From Camarhynchus parvulus (Eukaryota > Chordata > Aves > Passeriformes > Thraupidae): 64,000 bases of DNA. Positions 11,801 to 26,000 of the stretch are shown here, in pieces (positions within the stretch are counted from its first letter, which is position 1; the number at the start of each line of letters is the position of its first letter). The notes under the pieces are model-generated. The model made no database searches. It worked only from the letters and a program-made list of their open reading frames with translations, and had not been told where the DNA came from. The stretch is taken from positions 57,163,994-57,227,993 of the forward strand of contig NC_044571.1 of NCBI RefSeq assembly GCF_901933205.1, written 5' to 3'. A program made the position numbers and the translations under genes.

Positions 11801-14800
11801 TCTTCTTACAAAGGAAAGAAACTTTTAAGAGTTTCCTGTTGAGTCCTCCCCATGCTAAGTAATGTATTCATTATCATATGATTAGAGGGTCCCTCAGACT
11901 ATTATTTAGAAGATTTCTGGTGTGTTGTTACCACTTTCCAAAGAGATTTGCAGAATGGGATTACCCTTGTGTCACTTTATGAAGAACCCAAATTCTCTTA
12001 GCAATTTAAGTTTCATAATGAAATCCTACTTAACTTTCTGCCTGGATAGTGCTCCAATTAGATCAATCAGAAAGGATAATTAAGGATGTCTTTTTCAAAT
12101 CTGACTCTCTAAATATAACCAGTTTGGCAAAGAGAATTATACACGTAAACAGATTCAGTACCACATTTTCAGATTCTCCATGAACAGTGGATTAATTTCT
12201 GAAAGACACTTACTGAAGATATCTAAAGAATATTCATATCCTCCTTTTCCCAAATCCTTCATCAAGAACTCTAAGTTACAGATCACCTTCTTATATTTCA
12301 AGGATTGAGGAGATTATAGATATTAACACTACTAATACAGAAGAATTTCTCCTACTAGTTACTTTTATGTGCAGCAGTTCAGCTGCTCAACTGAGACTCA
12401 CCTTTTTACTTGTCATCTTTCCATTTGTTATAGCTTCAATTTCTGAACTGATGTCAGACTACTTTGATGTGACAAAAGACAGCTTTAAGAAAAATTGTCA
12501 TTTTGGGGAATTATTTCCAAAGGTGTTGTCATTATGTGCTCCTTGTTTTCACTAATATCTTCACATTTTAAGCCTGGTAACTACTGGAAGGTATTTTTCT
12601 GGCGTCTAGCAACCGCTAATCTGAGCCATGTTCTTACAAAAAGTGTATTCTAGTCTTGGAGATAGACTTAAAAGCTAATTACAGATATCACCACCAAGTA
12701 AGATGCAGTCAGGGTAATTTCTGTTAGCTGTGCCCTCAGCTTACTTATCTGAACACCCTACAAAGGAAATCAGCAGTGAGGCATTAGATAAGTTAAACAC
12801 TGTTCTGGTAAAGCAAGTAAAAGATGCAGCTGCTAAATTTAAAGCTACGGAAGGATTCAGAATAAGCCAGTTAACATCAATCTATTGACATTCTTTAAGA
12901 AAATCTTTACTCTGTAGAGATGATGAAGATACTACACTCCTAGAAATGGGGAAAACCTGCTATAAAATGCAGTAAAACCTACTCTACGTATGGATCATTG
13001 TCAATTTTCTCAGGGTATTTAAAGCAATCTTTTAATTTACTGGAACTCAACACTATAATATTTACTTCATTTAGGGTTTAATGTATGCTTTACAGCATTA
13101 TTTTAATGGGTCCCCCTCCTCCCAGGCTTATTGTTTTAATGGAGAAAAAAGGCAAGAGGCCTGTACAGTTATTATTAGCTTGAATTCTAATTATCACAGA
13201 TAATGGAAGCAGAGAAATCTGAGCCCCAATATTTGCTGCATGATTCTTCAAAAACAGCCTCTGGGTTTCCTAATAAAAATTGTAACTTTGCTTTGTTTTT
13301 CTTTAAGAAGAAGAATTTCTTTAATTCCCAAGGAGACAAAAATAAAGCGCCATATCTGAAAGTAAGGCTCAGTCTGACCTTGAACAAATTCTGTAAGGAA
13401 TTAAGGTGAGAAAAATTTTTCTTGTGGGAAAGAGAATCAAACTTTTTTGTTGTTGTTTTGTTTCCACCTGTTACACAGGTGCCTGTGCTAAGGTGCGGTA
13501 CGTATACCACTTCTCAGGTACCTAAGAAACAGTCTAGCAGAGCTCTAAACTTATTTGTAAGCTCTCAAGTGACTCTGCAGTTCCAGCTGAAGATGGATAC
13601 AAGGCAGCTAATTTGCTACCACCAAGGGAAAATGTTATAACATAAAAACATTCCCTCCCTTAGCTTCAAAACTGTCGAGTGTCTAGGGAGCCTGACTATT
13701 TGTAGAGCTGATACTATGCATATGCTTCCCCTGTAACTGTTACATGCATACATCTGGCATCTGTCTCTGTGTTAAACAGACTTAATTGTCCCCACTATTG
13801 CTGTGTAGAAACCCTCTAACCTAGATGGGTAATGTGAAAGAAATAAATGGAAGGGTTGAGATGAATTTTTTTTTTGTGGCATTGTTTTTGCATTATTGGC
13901 AAGATTTCCAATGAACTCTGTACTATGGCTATAATAAAAATATTTTAGTTGTGCCTTCTGTGAAAATTTGGGTAGACATTATGTTTTTGTCTTAGCATGA
14001 CATTTGCACTTTGAACAGTCTTTTAATCAAATAGTGTTGTTTTAACTGGAAATCTTTTTTTCTATTTATTCTTCCTTTATTTTTTTCCTGTCTTGGTTGT
14101 TTATGACCTCTCTTTTATCCACATCAGACTTCAAAGCTTTTAATCATTTGCTAGACATAGCTGAACTGATTCTGAAGATATGCCATTTTTTTAGGTGTTA
14201 TTGGGGTACTCTACGTGGTATTCCATTATTCACTGTTGCCAGCAGAGTCAAGACTCAGGCAAAGCACTTGATTTCAGATTTCAATATATTTTTAAAAGAT
14301 CAAAGAGCATGGAAAATCTTGTTCTTTGGTTAGACAGACCATGCAGAACAGTAATATTCTGAAAGATGGAAGTAGCTGCATAATACTAATACTAAATTGA
14401 AGGCCTTTTGAAGCTACTTTAACCTTTGTGCTAATGTTCATCTCAAAATCCCCCAGCAAAGTAAAAAAATGCTTTTAATTGAGAAAACACACAGAAATGA
14501 GTTCTTCCTGTAAAATAAGAGGGGGAAATAAAACAAAAAAAAAGTTGCTGGTTTGACATCTGAAATTAGTCGTGATAGCAAAGATGAAATATCCTCATGG
14601 TGCTTCTTCTACTAAGATATATTTCTTTGAGCAAGACTGTAAAGCATAGACTTTCCTAATCCAACTGTACCTGCCCAAGTCTATTTAGAACTCAGAGGAA
14701 AGCTATTCCTACAGCTGAGATCTTCTGAAGAGCTTGACTTCCTCCTAGTATGTGCATTAAAACCTAGGAAATAGGAAGACAGGCCACAGGTTTTTCACCT

Positions 14801-17800
14801 CTCCTGTTAAAGTTTTACTATCATGCAACAAGCAAACTAGAGAGTGCTTCCATTTAAACTCCTGTTTAAGGGAGAGTTCTTGTCAGTCAAGGGACTGAAT
14901 AAAAGCCCACAGGATGTAGATTCAGGTGCTGTATATTGGTTTCATCAGTGACATAGCAGCAGCTATAAACAGAGTAATTTCATTCAACAAACAGAGAAAG
15001 TCACATAATCTAATTTTTGACAACTCAAATTAGGCTAAAATTCTTATGTCATCTCTGGAGATTATGGAGAGGAATGGTTTCGGAGAGCCATTTAGAATGC
15101 CAGGGAAAAGATCCAGACCTAGAACACTTCACAGACAGGTCTATCTATCTTCACATGCACCGAGTTGATGTGCTGAAGTTGTCTTTGTCTGTGTTAGGGA
15201 TATATATCAGCTGGTCTGCCTTTTCCTATAAGCTAAGCTTTCCAGCACTCAGAAAATTGTCTGCTTTGTGTCTAAGAGCCGAATATTTCCTAATGTAATG
15301 TGGGTGGGATTGAGATGTGTAACTCAGCAACATGAGTCTCCTTTTCCACAATGTGCTCCTAATGAACATTGTCCTACCATTGGTAAGAAAATAGTCCCTT
15401 TGCAAACTAATAGCTAAGTGATTCCATGCACACATAAATCCTGGGAAATCCACAGAATATTTGTCAGATCAAGTTTCATGGTATTTTTCCACTGAGCTAT
15501 TTTCAGGAAAAAGTGAACAAATTTCCTTCTTCCCTTGTACTGTGATAGCATGCTTATAACAAGCTCCTGCTTTTTTTACAGAATTAAGACTTATGACAAA
15601 TTGCTGCACTTTGAATGCCTGAAGGAACACATTGGGATCTGATGTTCTTCATTGAGGAAAATTGTAGCTGATCCAGACCCCTCTCGCAGTTGCAGCCCTG
15701 ACTCCAAATTCGTATCAGGAGCATAGCAGGGAGTGACTTTGCTGATGTATAGATTCTTCCACAATTACAGAGGATATTTGACATGGTGTGAAGTGGCATT
15801 TTATTTTAATTCCAGAAATTTAGCAAGAGAAATCCAGATGAGATGATCAACTCTGCCTCCAGAGCAAGCCAGCTTAATGTTGCCAACTGAACCAGAACAG
15901 CATCCTGCCTCCTGAAGGAATCTGGGGGCAGAGCCAAATCTTCTGTCCAGCCATACCTTGCTTTTTGAAGCCCAGGCTCTGCTGGCTCACAGACCTAGCT
16001 GAATCCTAAACACAGCAGAGTACTGGACAACTTGTAAATCTATTGATAGAGAGCAGCATATTTGGAATTCCCACAAGTTGCTGATTCCATTCTCAGAAAT
16101 CTCATCTGAAAATTTTTATTTTAAAGGCTGAGTGGGACTGAGCTCTTTCATTCATTAAATCTGTTGCTTTCAAAATCAGCCCAAGTATTCCTTCTTTAGA
16201 TAAATTCTCAGTTAATATTTGGCATGTACTTTTTCATTCAACAATGTTAAGTTGGTATTTCTCAGAGAGCCAGACTATGATGATAAACAACTGTCAACAC
16301 CTTTGTTCATAAAATACCAGTCACTGTCCTCTGAAAAACTAATAAACTTACTTAGCAGTTATTTTTTTATTTAAGCATAATCAAGGGGAAAACCAATGAT
16401 GGTAATCCTGTATCTGCATTATCAAATGATCTTGTAAAATTTTACCACAGCTAGACTTAGATACTACAGCTTATTGGTCTTCATGATATACAAATAAATT
16501 CAATTCCAGCTTGATGTTACAAACTGTCTTCAATGAGTTCATTTGCAGTTCATTACACCTTCATTTCAAGAGGTTTTTTGGAGCCTTTACTCAACAGAGA
16601 AGTAAGACTAATATTCACAAGATACACTGAGATAGAATCTGTCAGGGTAGATATTTTCATGTTTAGAGCATGGGTTTTTTGTTAGGTAAGGGCTATTAAA
16701 AAGTAAATAATTATATTAAGAAAAAGTGGAACTAGTATGGGAAAATAAAGGGCAATTCTTTGTTAGTCTAAACACTGAATAAAAAGAAGGTCTTATGTAA
16801 GTCTGATTTTCAAAACAAAAAAAACAAAAGAGAAGAAATAATATATTAAATTTAAATGTTTATGTAAACCATCTTCCCTAAAGTTTCCTATGACTAATTC
16901 ATTAGAAATTAATTTGTTTGAAATCTTTATTTGAAAAAGTCATATCTAAAGTAATATATTTATTTTGCTTACTGTGAAAATCTGTTTTATAAAACAATCA
17001 GCAAATGTTGTTCTGGAATGTAATTGCCTATTAGATTTCAAAGAGGTAATCAAAGAGGGGTAAAAATGCAGGATAAATGTTTTCACACAAAGAGGGATAT
17101 GTATATTTCAGTCACTTTTTATTTTATGACTTTGGAGAAGAAAATGTAGCATTTTCTATAAGTTTTCGGTGTCCCAGTTAGCCTGCTCCAACTATGATGA
17201 CAACATGCATCTTTGATGACATGGATGAATACATCTAAAATTCAAGGCTTCCTCCCAGCAAAACTGTAATCCAGTACAGAAGGTCAATGACAGCCTGCCT
17301 TTTAAGGCCAACTCTTTGTGAGTAGTAAAGCAGCATGTTTTGTTAGGAATTTTCCCTCTGCTTTGCTATCTGATTTCTGCAGGGACATGCATCTATTTAC
17401 CACACTAAATTCTGTTGTTCATCATCTTTTGCATGTAACATATTCTTTATTCATTTACTAGAAGTAGACAAACAGAACTGGCTTTTTTGTCAGCAGTCTC
17501 CAAAGACATAGTCAATGCAGATCTAGCTAATCCCTCCTACTTATTGTTCAGCAATCAGTGTCTGCCAATAGGATTTGGGAATCCCAAAAGACAATGTTTA
17601 AAGGGAAGGGTTAAATTCAGCTTGTGTAATGCCATTCTCTGTTCATGGATAATTAATCATATTCAAGGAATCTGTTCCATGGAGGGACCAAAGGCTGCCA
17701 ATTAAAATAAATTAAACTGGACAGACAGCCATTTGAGCGAGTGAGATTTCTGCCATGATTTGAAGCAACTTTATCAATAGTGAGAAGCTATGTTGGTAGA

Positions 17801-19672
17801 GACAGTTCTTTTAATTTGCTCCAAAGGCCCTCATATATCTTGCAGAAAGTTGCATTTGGGAGGTCTAGAGTTAAGCTCCCTGAGAAGCAAGGATATTAAG
17901 AGAAACCTGCTGGGGTACTTTATTTAACATTAAAGTGAATTTATCAGCTGCTCCCAACTTTTTGAGAGACTAATTGAATTATCAAAGGCTGCAATGGGAA
18001 ATGTAAAGCCTTCTGAGAACAGATTTGTAATATAGATAAAATCCTTAGCTCATGCCATGTGATTATCTTAAAACGTAGAAACAACCCGGGTGCTAAAACA
18101 CACCTGAATTTCAGATTTCTTTTGCCTGTGTAAAGCCTGCCTCTACCCACCAAAATTATGGGAAAAGTCAAATGTTTGGAACAGGAAAAAGACAAAATTA
18201 TTTTAAAACATTTATTCTGTGTCCCCTATCAATGTGTTCAGGTGTGCTAGGTGGTCACTAGGGTAAGGTCTGTCAAATTTGTTGCTCAGCTGTTCACGGC
18301 ATAAATTTTAATATTCCAGTTTTCAAAGGCTTTCAGAAAGAGTATGCAATATTCCTCATTTTCAGTGAGACCACACATGACTAAAATCAAAGATGAATTC
18401 ATCATTTTCATGAACTTGGGCATATAATAGTGATGGAAAAACTGTTATTAGCCTAGACAATTATTTTGTCTGTGAAAGCTCAACCTTGTTTAAAATTTTG
18501 CAAGATAATTATCTGAAAATTTATTTTTATTTTTTAATTATGTCGCTTCCACATACATATTGGAGTGGAATTGTGGAACAGATCCTGGCAAAAGAGGCTA
18601 GTGCTTGGGAGTGTGTGAGTCTGAAAAAGTTAAGGACCAAAGGCCACTTATGGCGTCCAACTGACATTTTGCAAGTGATCACTTTCATATACATAAACAG
18701 TAATGTTCACAGGGATGTTGTTGGATTTATATCATAAAGCCAAAGCTTTTTCTACTATACCTAACTTATCATATGTTTCTCAAGTACTTAATTACCCTAC
18801 TAGCAATTATAAAAATACCTATAAATGGAGAAAAAAAGCCATGTTAAAATTGAAACTATGAGTAAAGCTTTCAATACCTGCATGGCAGAACAAAAGATAT
18901 ACAACTAATTTTGCACCTGTTAGCCTCCTATGCTTCAATCAAGTGCAGTTACAACAACCTGGAGGAAAACACTGCATGAAGAGGTGAAAAGAGATGATTC
19001 TAAGAAGTGTGAATACAATTCTATATACATACTAAATTCAATTCAGAGTTCAAGGACATTTGTTAAAACGCTTTCTCTTACCAAGCAGCTTTAAAGGTAT
19101 TTGAGAAAAAGCAGGTAAAGAATCACAAATAGAGGATAATTTAATAAGATGTTATAAGGCATTAGAAAGAACATATACTGTAATCTTATTCAATGATAAA
19201 AGTGCATCTTGTCCCATGAATACAACTGGTGATAATTGCAAGTAATTAATAACTATACCAAGAACCAACAGCTTATTTCTTATGCACAAAGCAAAGCAGT
19301 CTCAACACATGCTGTGTTGTTTGCATTGTCCCTTTTATGGAGACCTTTATTTATTTTTTTTTATCTCCCTTTTTATTTATCTCTCTTTTATGGAAACCCT
19401 TTTATTCATCACCCTGTTATGGAGACCTCTTAGAGAAGTGAAGAATCCATCATTCAGTAAAGTGGACCGGGGAGCAGATCAGGAGAATATCCCTACTTTT
19501 TTCTTCTAAATAGAAATATTCTGATTTTGAGAAGGGAGAGGTACAACAGCCCCCTGAATTCAATTAATGTGTATTCTTTCAATATATGCAAATCAAATGT
19601 CTTTCCAGAGTTCCAAGGGCCTCAGAAGTAAGTCTGCTTGTCCCTGATTTTTTGGGAGTCATTTCACTGACT
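8891..19672. other. Long repeat-poor intronic stretch
   Basis: About 10.8 kb in which I recognise no interspersed repeat. Some parts (about 9260-9540, 11330-11590 and 17820-18060) are less AT-biased and dense in homeodomain, TCF or E-box-like words, so they may be conserved regulatory DNA. Open frames are short and unsupported. An imperfect tandem motif lies at 19335-19427. Confidence 0.5.
19335..19427 (+). repeat. Three copies of TTATGGAGACC in pyrimidine-rich DNA
   Basis: TTATGGAGACC at 19335-19345 and 19417-19427, and TTATGGAAACC at 19388-19398, are separated by T/C-rich spacers. This looks like a decayed tandem duplication. It gives rise to two overlapping open frames that are not credible genes. 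Confidence 0.7.
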
Positions 19673-19823
19673 ATCACAGATTTCACAGAATATTCTGGGT
19701 TGAAAGGGACCCACAAGGATCTTTGAGTTCAATCCTTAAGTGAATGGCCTGTACATGGATTGAACCCAAAACATCTGCATTATTAGCACCATGTTCTGAC
19801 CAACTTCACAAATCTTAGTGGCT
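19673..19823 (-). mobile_element. tRNA-Ile-derived SINE with CR1-like tail (TguSINE1-like)
   Basis: Read on the minus strand, the head resembles tRNA-Ile: 'agttggtcagaacatggtg', then the anticodon loop CTAATAA (AAT anticodon, 19786-19780), then the intact RNA polymerase III B box GGTTCAATCC (19766-19757). The A-box region near the 5' end is degraded by a small insertion. The 3' part ('gatccttgtgggtccc', 'cagaatattctgtgaa') matches a CR1 tail, as expected for a SINE mobilised by CR1 machinery. This architecture is that of TguSINE1, described from zebra finch. It lies in the sense orientation of PCDH17. No clear target-site duplication was found. Confidence 0.85.
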
Positions 19824-19890
19824 CATGTCTTTTAACTTTCCATTCGTAACCAAAGAGAAATTGAACTTTTTCAAAATTTTGAATATTTTT

Positions 19891-20030
19891 TGCAAGGTTG
19901 GGTGGGGCTTTGAGCAACCTGGTCTAGTGCAAGGTTTCTCTGTCCCTGGCAGGGGGGTTGAAAGTAGATGGATCTGATCTTCAAGGTCCCTTCAAGCACA
20001 AGGTATTCTATGATTCCCTGATTCTATGCT
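19891..20030 (+). mobile_element. CR1 LINE 3' tail
   Basis: Contains 'caaggttgggtggggctt', 'gagcaacctggtctagtg', a 'tccctggcaggggggttg' segment, and a tail ending in repeated 'tctatgatt'-type units. It begins abruptly (5' truncation) about 70 bases from the neighbouring SINE, in the opposite orientation. Confidence 0.93.
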
Positions 20031-23000
20031 GTTTGTCCCACTAAAATACATATTCGTGACAGTTGTGTCCTCCTTGAGCTGCTCCAAGGGGCTGTTAGTG
20101 TCTCCGTGCTTGGTTCTATTCCCTAGACTGGCTTCTGTTGCACTGCCTACAAAGATAATGTGGTTATAATATCACATAGTGCCATGAGCAGTGGAACTAA
20201 TTAAAGCTTCTCTTCTGAAAACTTTTGTATTGACTAACATGTCTTGGAAGACACAGTCTGTTTGAAGCTTTCTAAGTAACTGAGGCTTTGTTAATGACTC
20301 TCTTCAGTCAAGAGGCTTTGGCATCTAATAATCTGTGACATCAGTTTTCCACTGATATTGAACACTTAAATAGTCCATTACAGCTGTCTATATCCACAAA
20401 ATTCGTGGAAACTTACTTTTCAGTCCTATGTCCTTGGATAGATACTGGTTCAGAAGTTCTGGGTAATCAGGGAAATGTGCAGACACAGAATGTAATTTCA
20501 TGGATTTATTACTAAAAACCCCTGAAAAAATATCTAAAAAAATCAGTTTATTCTTTTCATAACTGTTGTTGAAAGACTGATTTCCCTACATAAGATTTCT
20601 TTTTTTTCCTTGAATATCTGGAACAGACTTAGGAGATCATTAGTGGTACCATAAACTGTTTATTGGCCAAGTTTTTCAAATATGGCTAAGCAAATCAATG
20701 TAAAACATGTTTAAATGACTACTCATGGAGAAGCAGATCACCCTGATTATCCTGAAGAAAGCCACTAATTATTAGATTATCCTGAAACAATTTACCAAAA
20801 TATCCAGGTTGACTCTGAACTAACTCAGCCACTTCCACTCAATGTGCAGAACTGTTCTGAACTGTTTACAGGTACACATATTTACACCTTGACAAGGAAT
20901 GTCAGAGTTGCATAGCACCAGATTCTGCTCCTTGCCTGCCTCCAAGGAAGGTGTCCGTGAGTGAGATAGCATATGGAGTCCTACTTAGGAGAATCAACAT
21001 CATGTGTAGGCCAATGTAGATATTTACAGTTGATCTAAATCCCTAATTAGGTGTATGAATATGGATCAAACTGGCACTCCAAATAACTAAATATAGATGT
21101 AGGTTACTGTCTTTTGGCAGAAATACTTGGTTCCCTACCCTAAATACAGTCTTCTGTAACAAGACACTTCACAAAGAATTTTGTCAGTGATTATGAGCAG
21201 AGCTGCAGAAGTGGCTTCCAATTGGTTTCTTTTTGTTTCTGTGTTAGGCAAAGTCCTATTTTGATTAATCACTCCTGCTACAAAACTGTACTATTTTTTT
21301 CATAGCAGTTTTCAAGAAAGCTGTCTTGAAATTTCTTGGAAGACATGCTCCAGCTTGTTGTGCCCATCTGTGTTACATCACGTAACAACACACTCACACA
21401 TGATTAATGAAAACCATACCATCCTACACAAGTCAGGAACGAACTAATTTAATTCACTTAAAAATTCCTATCCCTTCCATAAGAAAAAAAAGGTCTCCTA
21501 GTGCTACTTCAAAAAGTGAAAAGATTGCAGATTAGCTTCTGTACTCACACTTGGAGCAAAGGACAAGAAAGAAATTTCAAGAGATAACAGGACAAAACTT
21601 AACCCCAAGAGGCCAACATATCAGATCAAAACCTAAGTATTAGTGGGAAGAAAAAACCAAAGCCTGAAGAAATGCTTCTGCTAAGAAGCAATTCCATCCT
21701 CCAGCGTGAACTATATTATAGACCTCCAGCCAACAATAAATATCACTTTTTGGATACACTTTTAATTAAGTACCATCCAAGATCAGTTCACCCAAGGAAG
21801 GAAAATTTATTAATAAAAATGTTCAGGCCAACAATCTTTAAACCTAGCAAGCTTAAGCATGCCATTTTCTACATGAGTAGAAAAAAAATCTTTTAAAATG
21901 TTGAATTTGTAATTGGTCAATATAAAGAATTCAAAGCACAAGCAAAAATTTACACGTATGTACATAACATGTGATGGCAAGCATGAAGTAAAGGGAATGC
22001 GAGGTATATACCTGCTTTGTCTAAAGGCAACATCCTATTAAAACCAAAATAAAATCAAAAAGGAACCTGTGATCCTAAAAAAAATATAGCCTGCCTCATA
22101 AAACATTTTAAGCTAAACTTTTAGTTTATCGAAATTGTGCTGGTTAAATTCAGCTGCATTAGATATGGCTTTGTTGGATTGTTTTGGATTTTTTTCCCCA
22201 ACTGATATTAAACAAAACTAGAAAATAAAATGTTGTTTGTCTAATAAAAAGCTCTACACAAGATTGCATTTCAGCACATTTTAACTTGAAGACTGTTTTA
22301 CCAACACTTGTTCTGTCATAAATATATAGCAAAATTACATGGCTCTAATCACTTCCATAATCTCTAGTAAAGAAGTAATTCTTCTTGCTGGGAAGAAAAA
22401 AAATGTAGCAAATTTTAAATGATGTTCAAAAGTGAGCTCTGGCTAAGGTCTAACTGAAGTTGTCCCACACATCCAGAGTTTTAGTCGAAAGGAGGTGGGC
22501 TGAAATAAAAATAGCAGGACTTTTTATCCTATGCACGTCTAGAGGATCTCCTTTTAGGAATAAATTTGGATATCTGTGGTGATGAACAGGAGAAATACCT
22601 TCTGAAAAGTATGTTTGCTTTAATGAAATACAAGCTATTGCCAAATATGTAAAAAAAAGTTATTAATAAATAATTTTATTTATATTTTATTCATCAGTCT
22701 TTTGTTTCTCATCTTGATCTTCTGTTTTTTCTGCCCATGTTTCTCTTATTCTGTTCCTTCTGCAAAATGTGTAATGTTCTATCAATGCTATTTAGAGAGC
22801 TGGCATATGGCTTTCTGAAGTCACCACAATTTTATTTTTTCATTGAGAAAAAAATATCCAAAACTAAAAATAAACCATAGAGTTAATCTCCAAATCTGAA
22901 CAAAAACCTGAATGGTTACCACCTTTAGTTATTTTAGTTTGAATATTTTAATGAATTCTGGGGGTTTCCCTCACGAAGTAAAGATTAAATAAATTCATAA

Positions 23001-26000
23001 TTGTATACTGACTGCAGCTACATGACAACAAATGAGAGTCAGTCACATTCACTCACACAAGCAGAAAGCAGTAACACTGTTTCAAGCTTTATGGTTTTGG
23101 TCAGGTACAGAATTTCTCTCAGCATGAACAGGCAGGTTGCAAATGAAAACTTTCTCATTGTCAGCTGAAATTTGTGTCTTTCAGTTAAGCAGGTAATAAT
23201 AAGACAAAATATTTCATGCTTTAGCAAAAACTGCCTTTTCAATACATTTAGACTAGGTAGTAATGAGCTATATTGTTCAGGGTTTAATCTGTTAAGAAAA
23301 CTGGGAAGTCATTCTTCTGCCCTGCTCTCAGGTATTAAGTCCGTACATCTTTTATGTTGACAGTTCAGCTTCAGGCTATAAAATAGAAGAACCTGTTCTA
23401 CATCTACTATTTAAAACAAGGGCAGAAAAACTAAACCTCCATCAATCTGCCGTCTTTGTCTTATGGCTTATCTGTGGCAAAAAATGAATCATAAGAAAGA
23501 TTTGTTCTGGTTCTACAGACAGATCCATCACCCTACCAGTACCCGTGAACCATGCATTCCTGAAGAGATTGGTGCTAATGGTGTAGCTGGGATTTTAAAC
23601 CTAATATAACATCAAACTACTGCTATTCATTTGCAATCTGTAATAAGAATGTATTTAGAGAAAGCCCATGCACACAGCACACCCAAAGTAATATGGGTTC
23701 ACATGGTCTTTTTTGTACATTTTTACTTCTTTCAAATAGCGCACTTTCTTTTAGACCTCTATCAGGACTAAAATGAGGACAGTGATACCATTTTAAACAG
23801 GTTTTTTATGCCCAAATCTCCTAAATGCAAAATTAATACAAATATGCAGTTTCTTCGCCAAATTATTTGTAAGGTCTTCAAAAAATAACTATCTATCAAG
23901 CTCTGAGATGTGATTTTTTAAGCTGCAACTTTTCCAAAAACAAACCCTACACATCTTTATAATCTCACATGTTAATTTTGGATCACAAGAGAAGACAGCT
24001 AACAGATGAAGTATTTGCTCACCTGAAAGAAGCAGATCAACAGACTGAAGTCTACTTGTGATGGTATGTAGGGTAAGGATAGCAAAGGAAAGCAAAGTCG
24101 GGAATGCTTGAAAAATAAAATATTTTTAGTTAACAAGAAGAAAATTAAACTTTGGAGAAAGGATTCATTTCACATCTGAATCCCTCTTCCAAAATGGTCG
24201 CTGATTTAATCTTAATCCTGTGAAAAGCCATGTCTGAAAAAGTGTGGAAGCAGCTGCAATAAAGGACACAATTCTTTCAGTCAAGGGCCACTGCAGAATG
24301 TATTCAGTGTACAAGGTCTATAAAAGTATAATTCTCACTCTCACAGATAACTCTGACTTTTACAGGCAATAATCAGGGTAAAATGAAGCATACAGTGTAG
24401 CAGTGATGCAAATGTTTAGTGTAGTGCCTATATGTAGTTTCAGACCCCTTTTTTAGATAGCTCTATCCACAAATTTCTTAATGCAGTCAGACCTGCTACC
24501 AGAAAATATCAACTAAGTGGAGAAAAAAAAATCAATACATTTTTAAAAACTTATAGTTCTGTTGGCTTTAAGACATGACACAAGTGTGAGAAACATAGAA
24601 AAGATACAAGTATAGTTTAATGGCATTTATTCTGTAAAGATTGTGAAAAATATATCTTGTATGGATTATCTGGATACTTGCAGAGGATGAAAAATACAGC
24701 TAATTACATAAGCTATCAACAACTTCCCATGAAAAGAGCTTATAGGGTTTCTGACCTGATATGATATTCATTTAATCTAATTTATGAAACTGCTTGAGGA
24801 AACATTCAGCTGCTTTCTTGAAAGACTGACTTGGGGATTATTGGAGCTGTATAATTGTTCAACTGATCAGACTTAAAAAGAAACATTTTGTTTTACATTA
24901 ATCTTGCAGAAATGGGCAATGAATTTGAGAAATATATTGCTGTCTAAAAGTCATGCCAAAAAATGTCTAGCTGTGAGCAACCACAACTATTTTTTTTCCT
25001 AACAATCTCATTTTCTTATTTTCAATCTTTATTCAACATCTGTTTTCTCCCCTCCTCTGTAACATAATTATGCAGAAATCCAGCATAAAACAGGTTGAGC
25101 AGTTAATAACAGGCAGCTTAAACATTTTTTCCCATTGATGTACTGCAGATGTTTCCTTCTTCTTCTTTTTTACCTTTGGCTTCTCATCTAATTTGTATAC
25201 ATTTCTATCCTGATCTTGAATATGCTCTCATAACATATGGAAGCACCTGAAAGTAAGTCTGGAAAATGCACGTGTTTATAAAGCTTTTATTGGATATGTA
25301 GCACATTTAGCAGGAAAGCAGAATTTGTCCAGATAATGTTGAAGGAATTTGACTGAGATCAGTAGCCTGCCACAACAAGAAAGACTTCCAGACCTTTTAA
25401 AGATATTCTGTATAAAGGCTTGTAGTCTTTCAGTACATATCTATGTATATGTATTATTTTTCTAAGATAAATTTACTTTGCTTTTTTATTTGACATAAAC
25501 TTATCTCAAAAGTAGCCATGGCTCCATGATAATTATTCCTCATTTTACAAACACTTCATTACAGTAATTAGAACTTAACATCTAGCTTAAATGAGATGGC
25601 AAAATCTTATACTGTCAGATATTAAAAACTTCCACTAAAATATAAGGGATCCTCCATGCAGAGGAACAGATAAAAGATGCTGTTTTCCCCTTAATTTCCA
25701 AAGGATATTCTTATTAGGATAAATAAAGGATTCTAATTTATCTGGAATAAAAAAAATGTTTAAACCTGTTGAGACTAACTTTGGAAAAAGTACTAAAATT
25801 CTAGGAAATCTTCAGTTCACAGAAAGGAAAACAAGAAGATGCAAATTACAAAAGACAATACTATGGATTTCATTTTATGTGGTACATGTAAATAAAACAC
25901 AGTGAGTGTAATTGAATGTACAACCTATTGTAATTAGAAGATTCTAAATTCAGGTTCACATAAACACCGTAATTGGAATTATTCCTTCAATGTTGATTGA

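Noticed and set aside
19236..19509. Open frames containing repeated FYGD/LLWRPL-like residues
   Set aside because: The repetition comes from the TTATGGAGACC direct repeats in pyrimidine-rich DNA; no protein family fits.
19757..19818. Functional tRNA-Ile gene
   Set aside because: The acceptor stem and A-box region are degraded and the sequence runs into a CR1 tail, so it is a SINE and not a tRNA gene.
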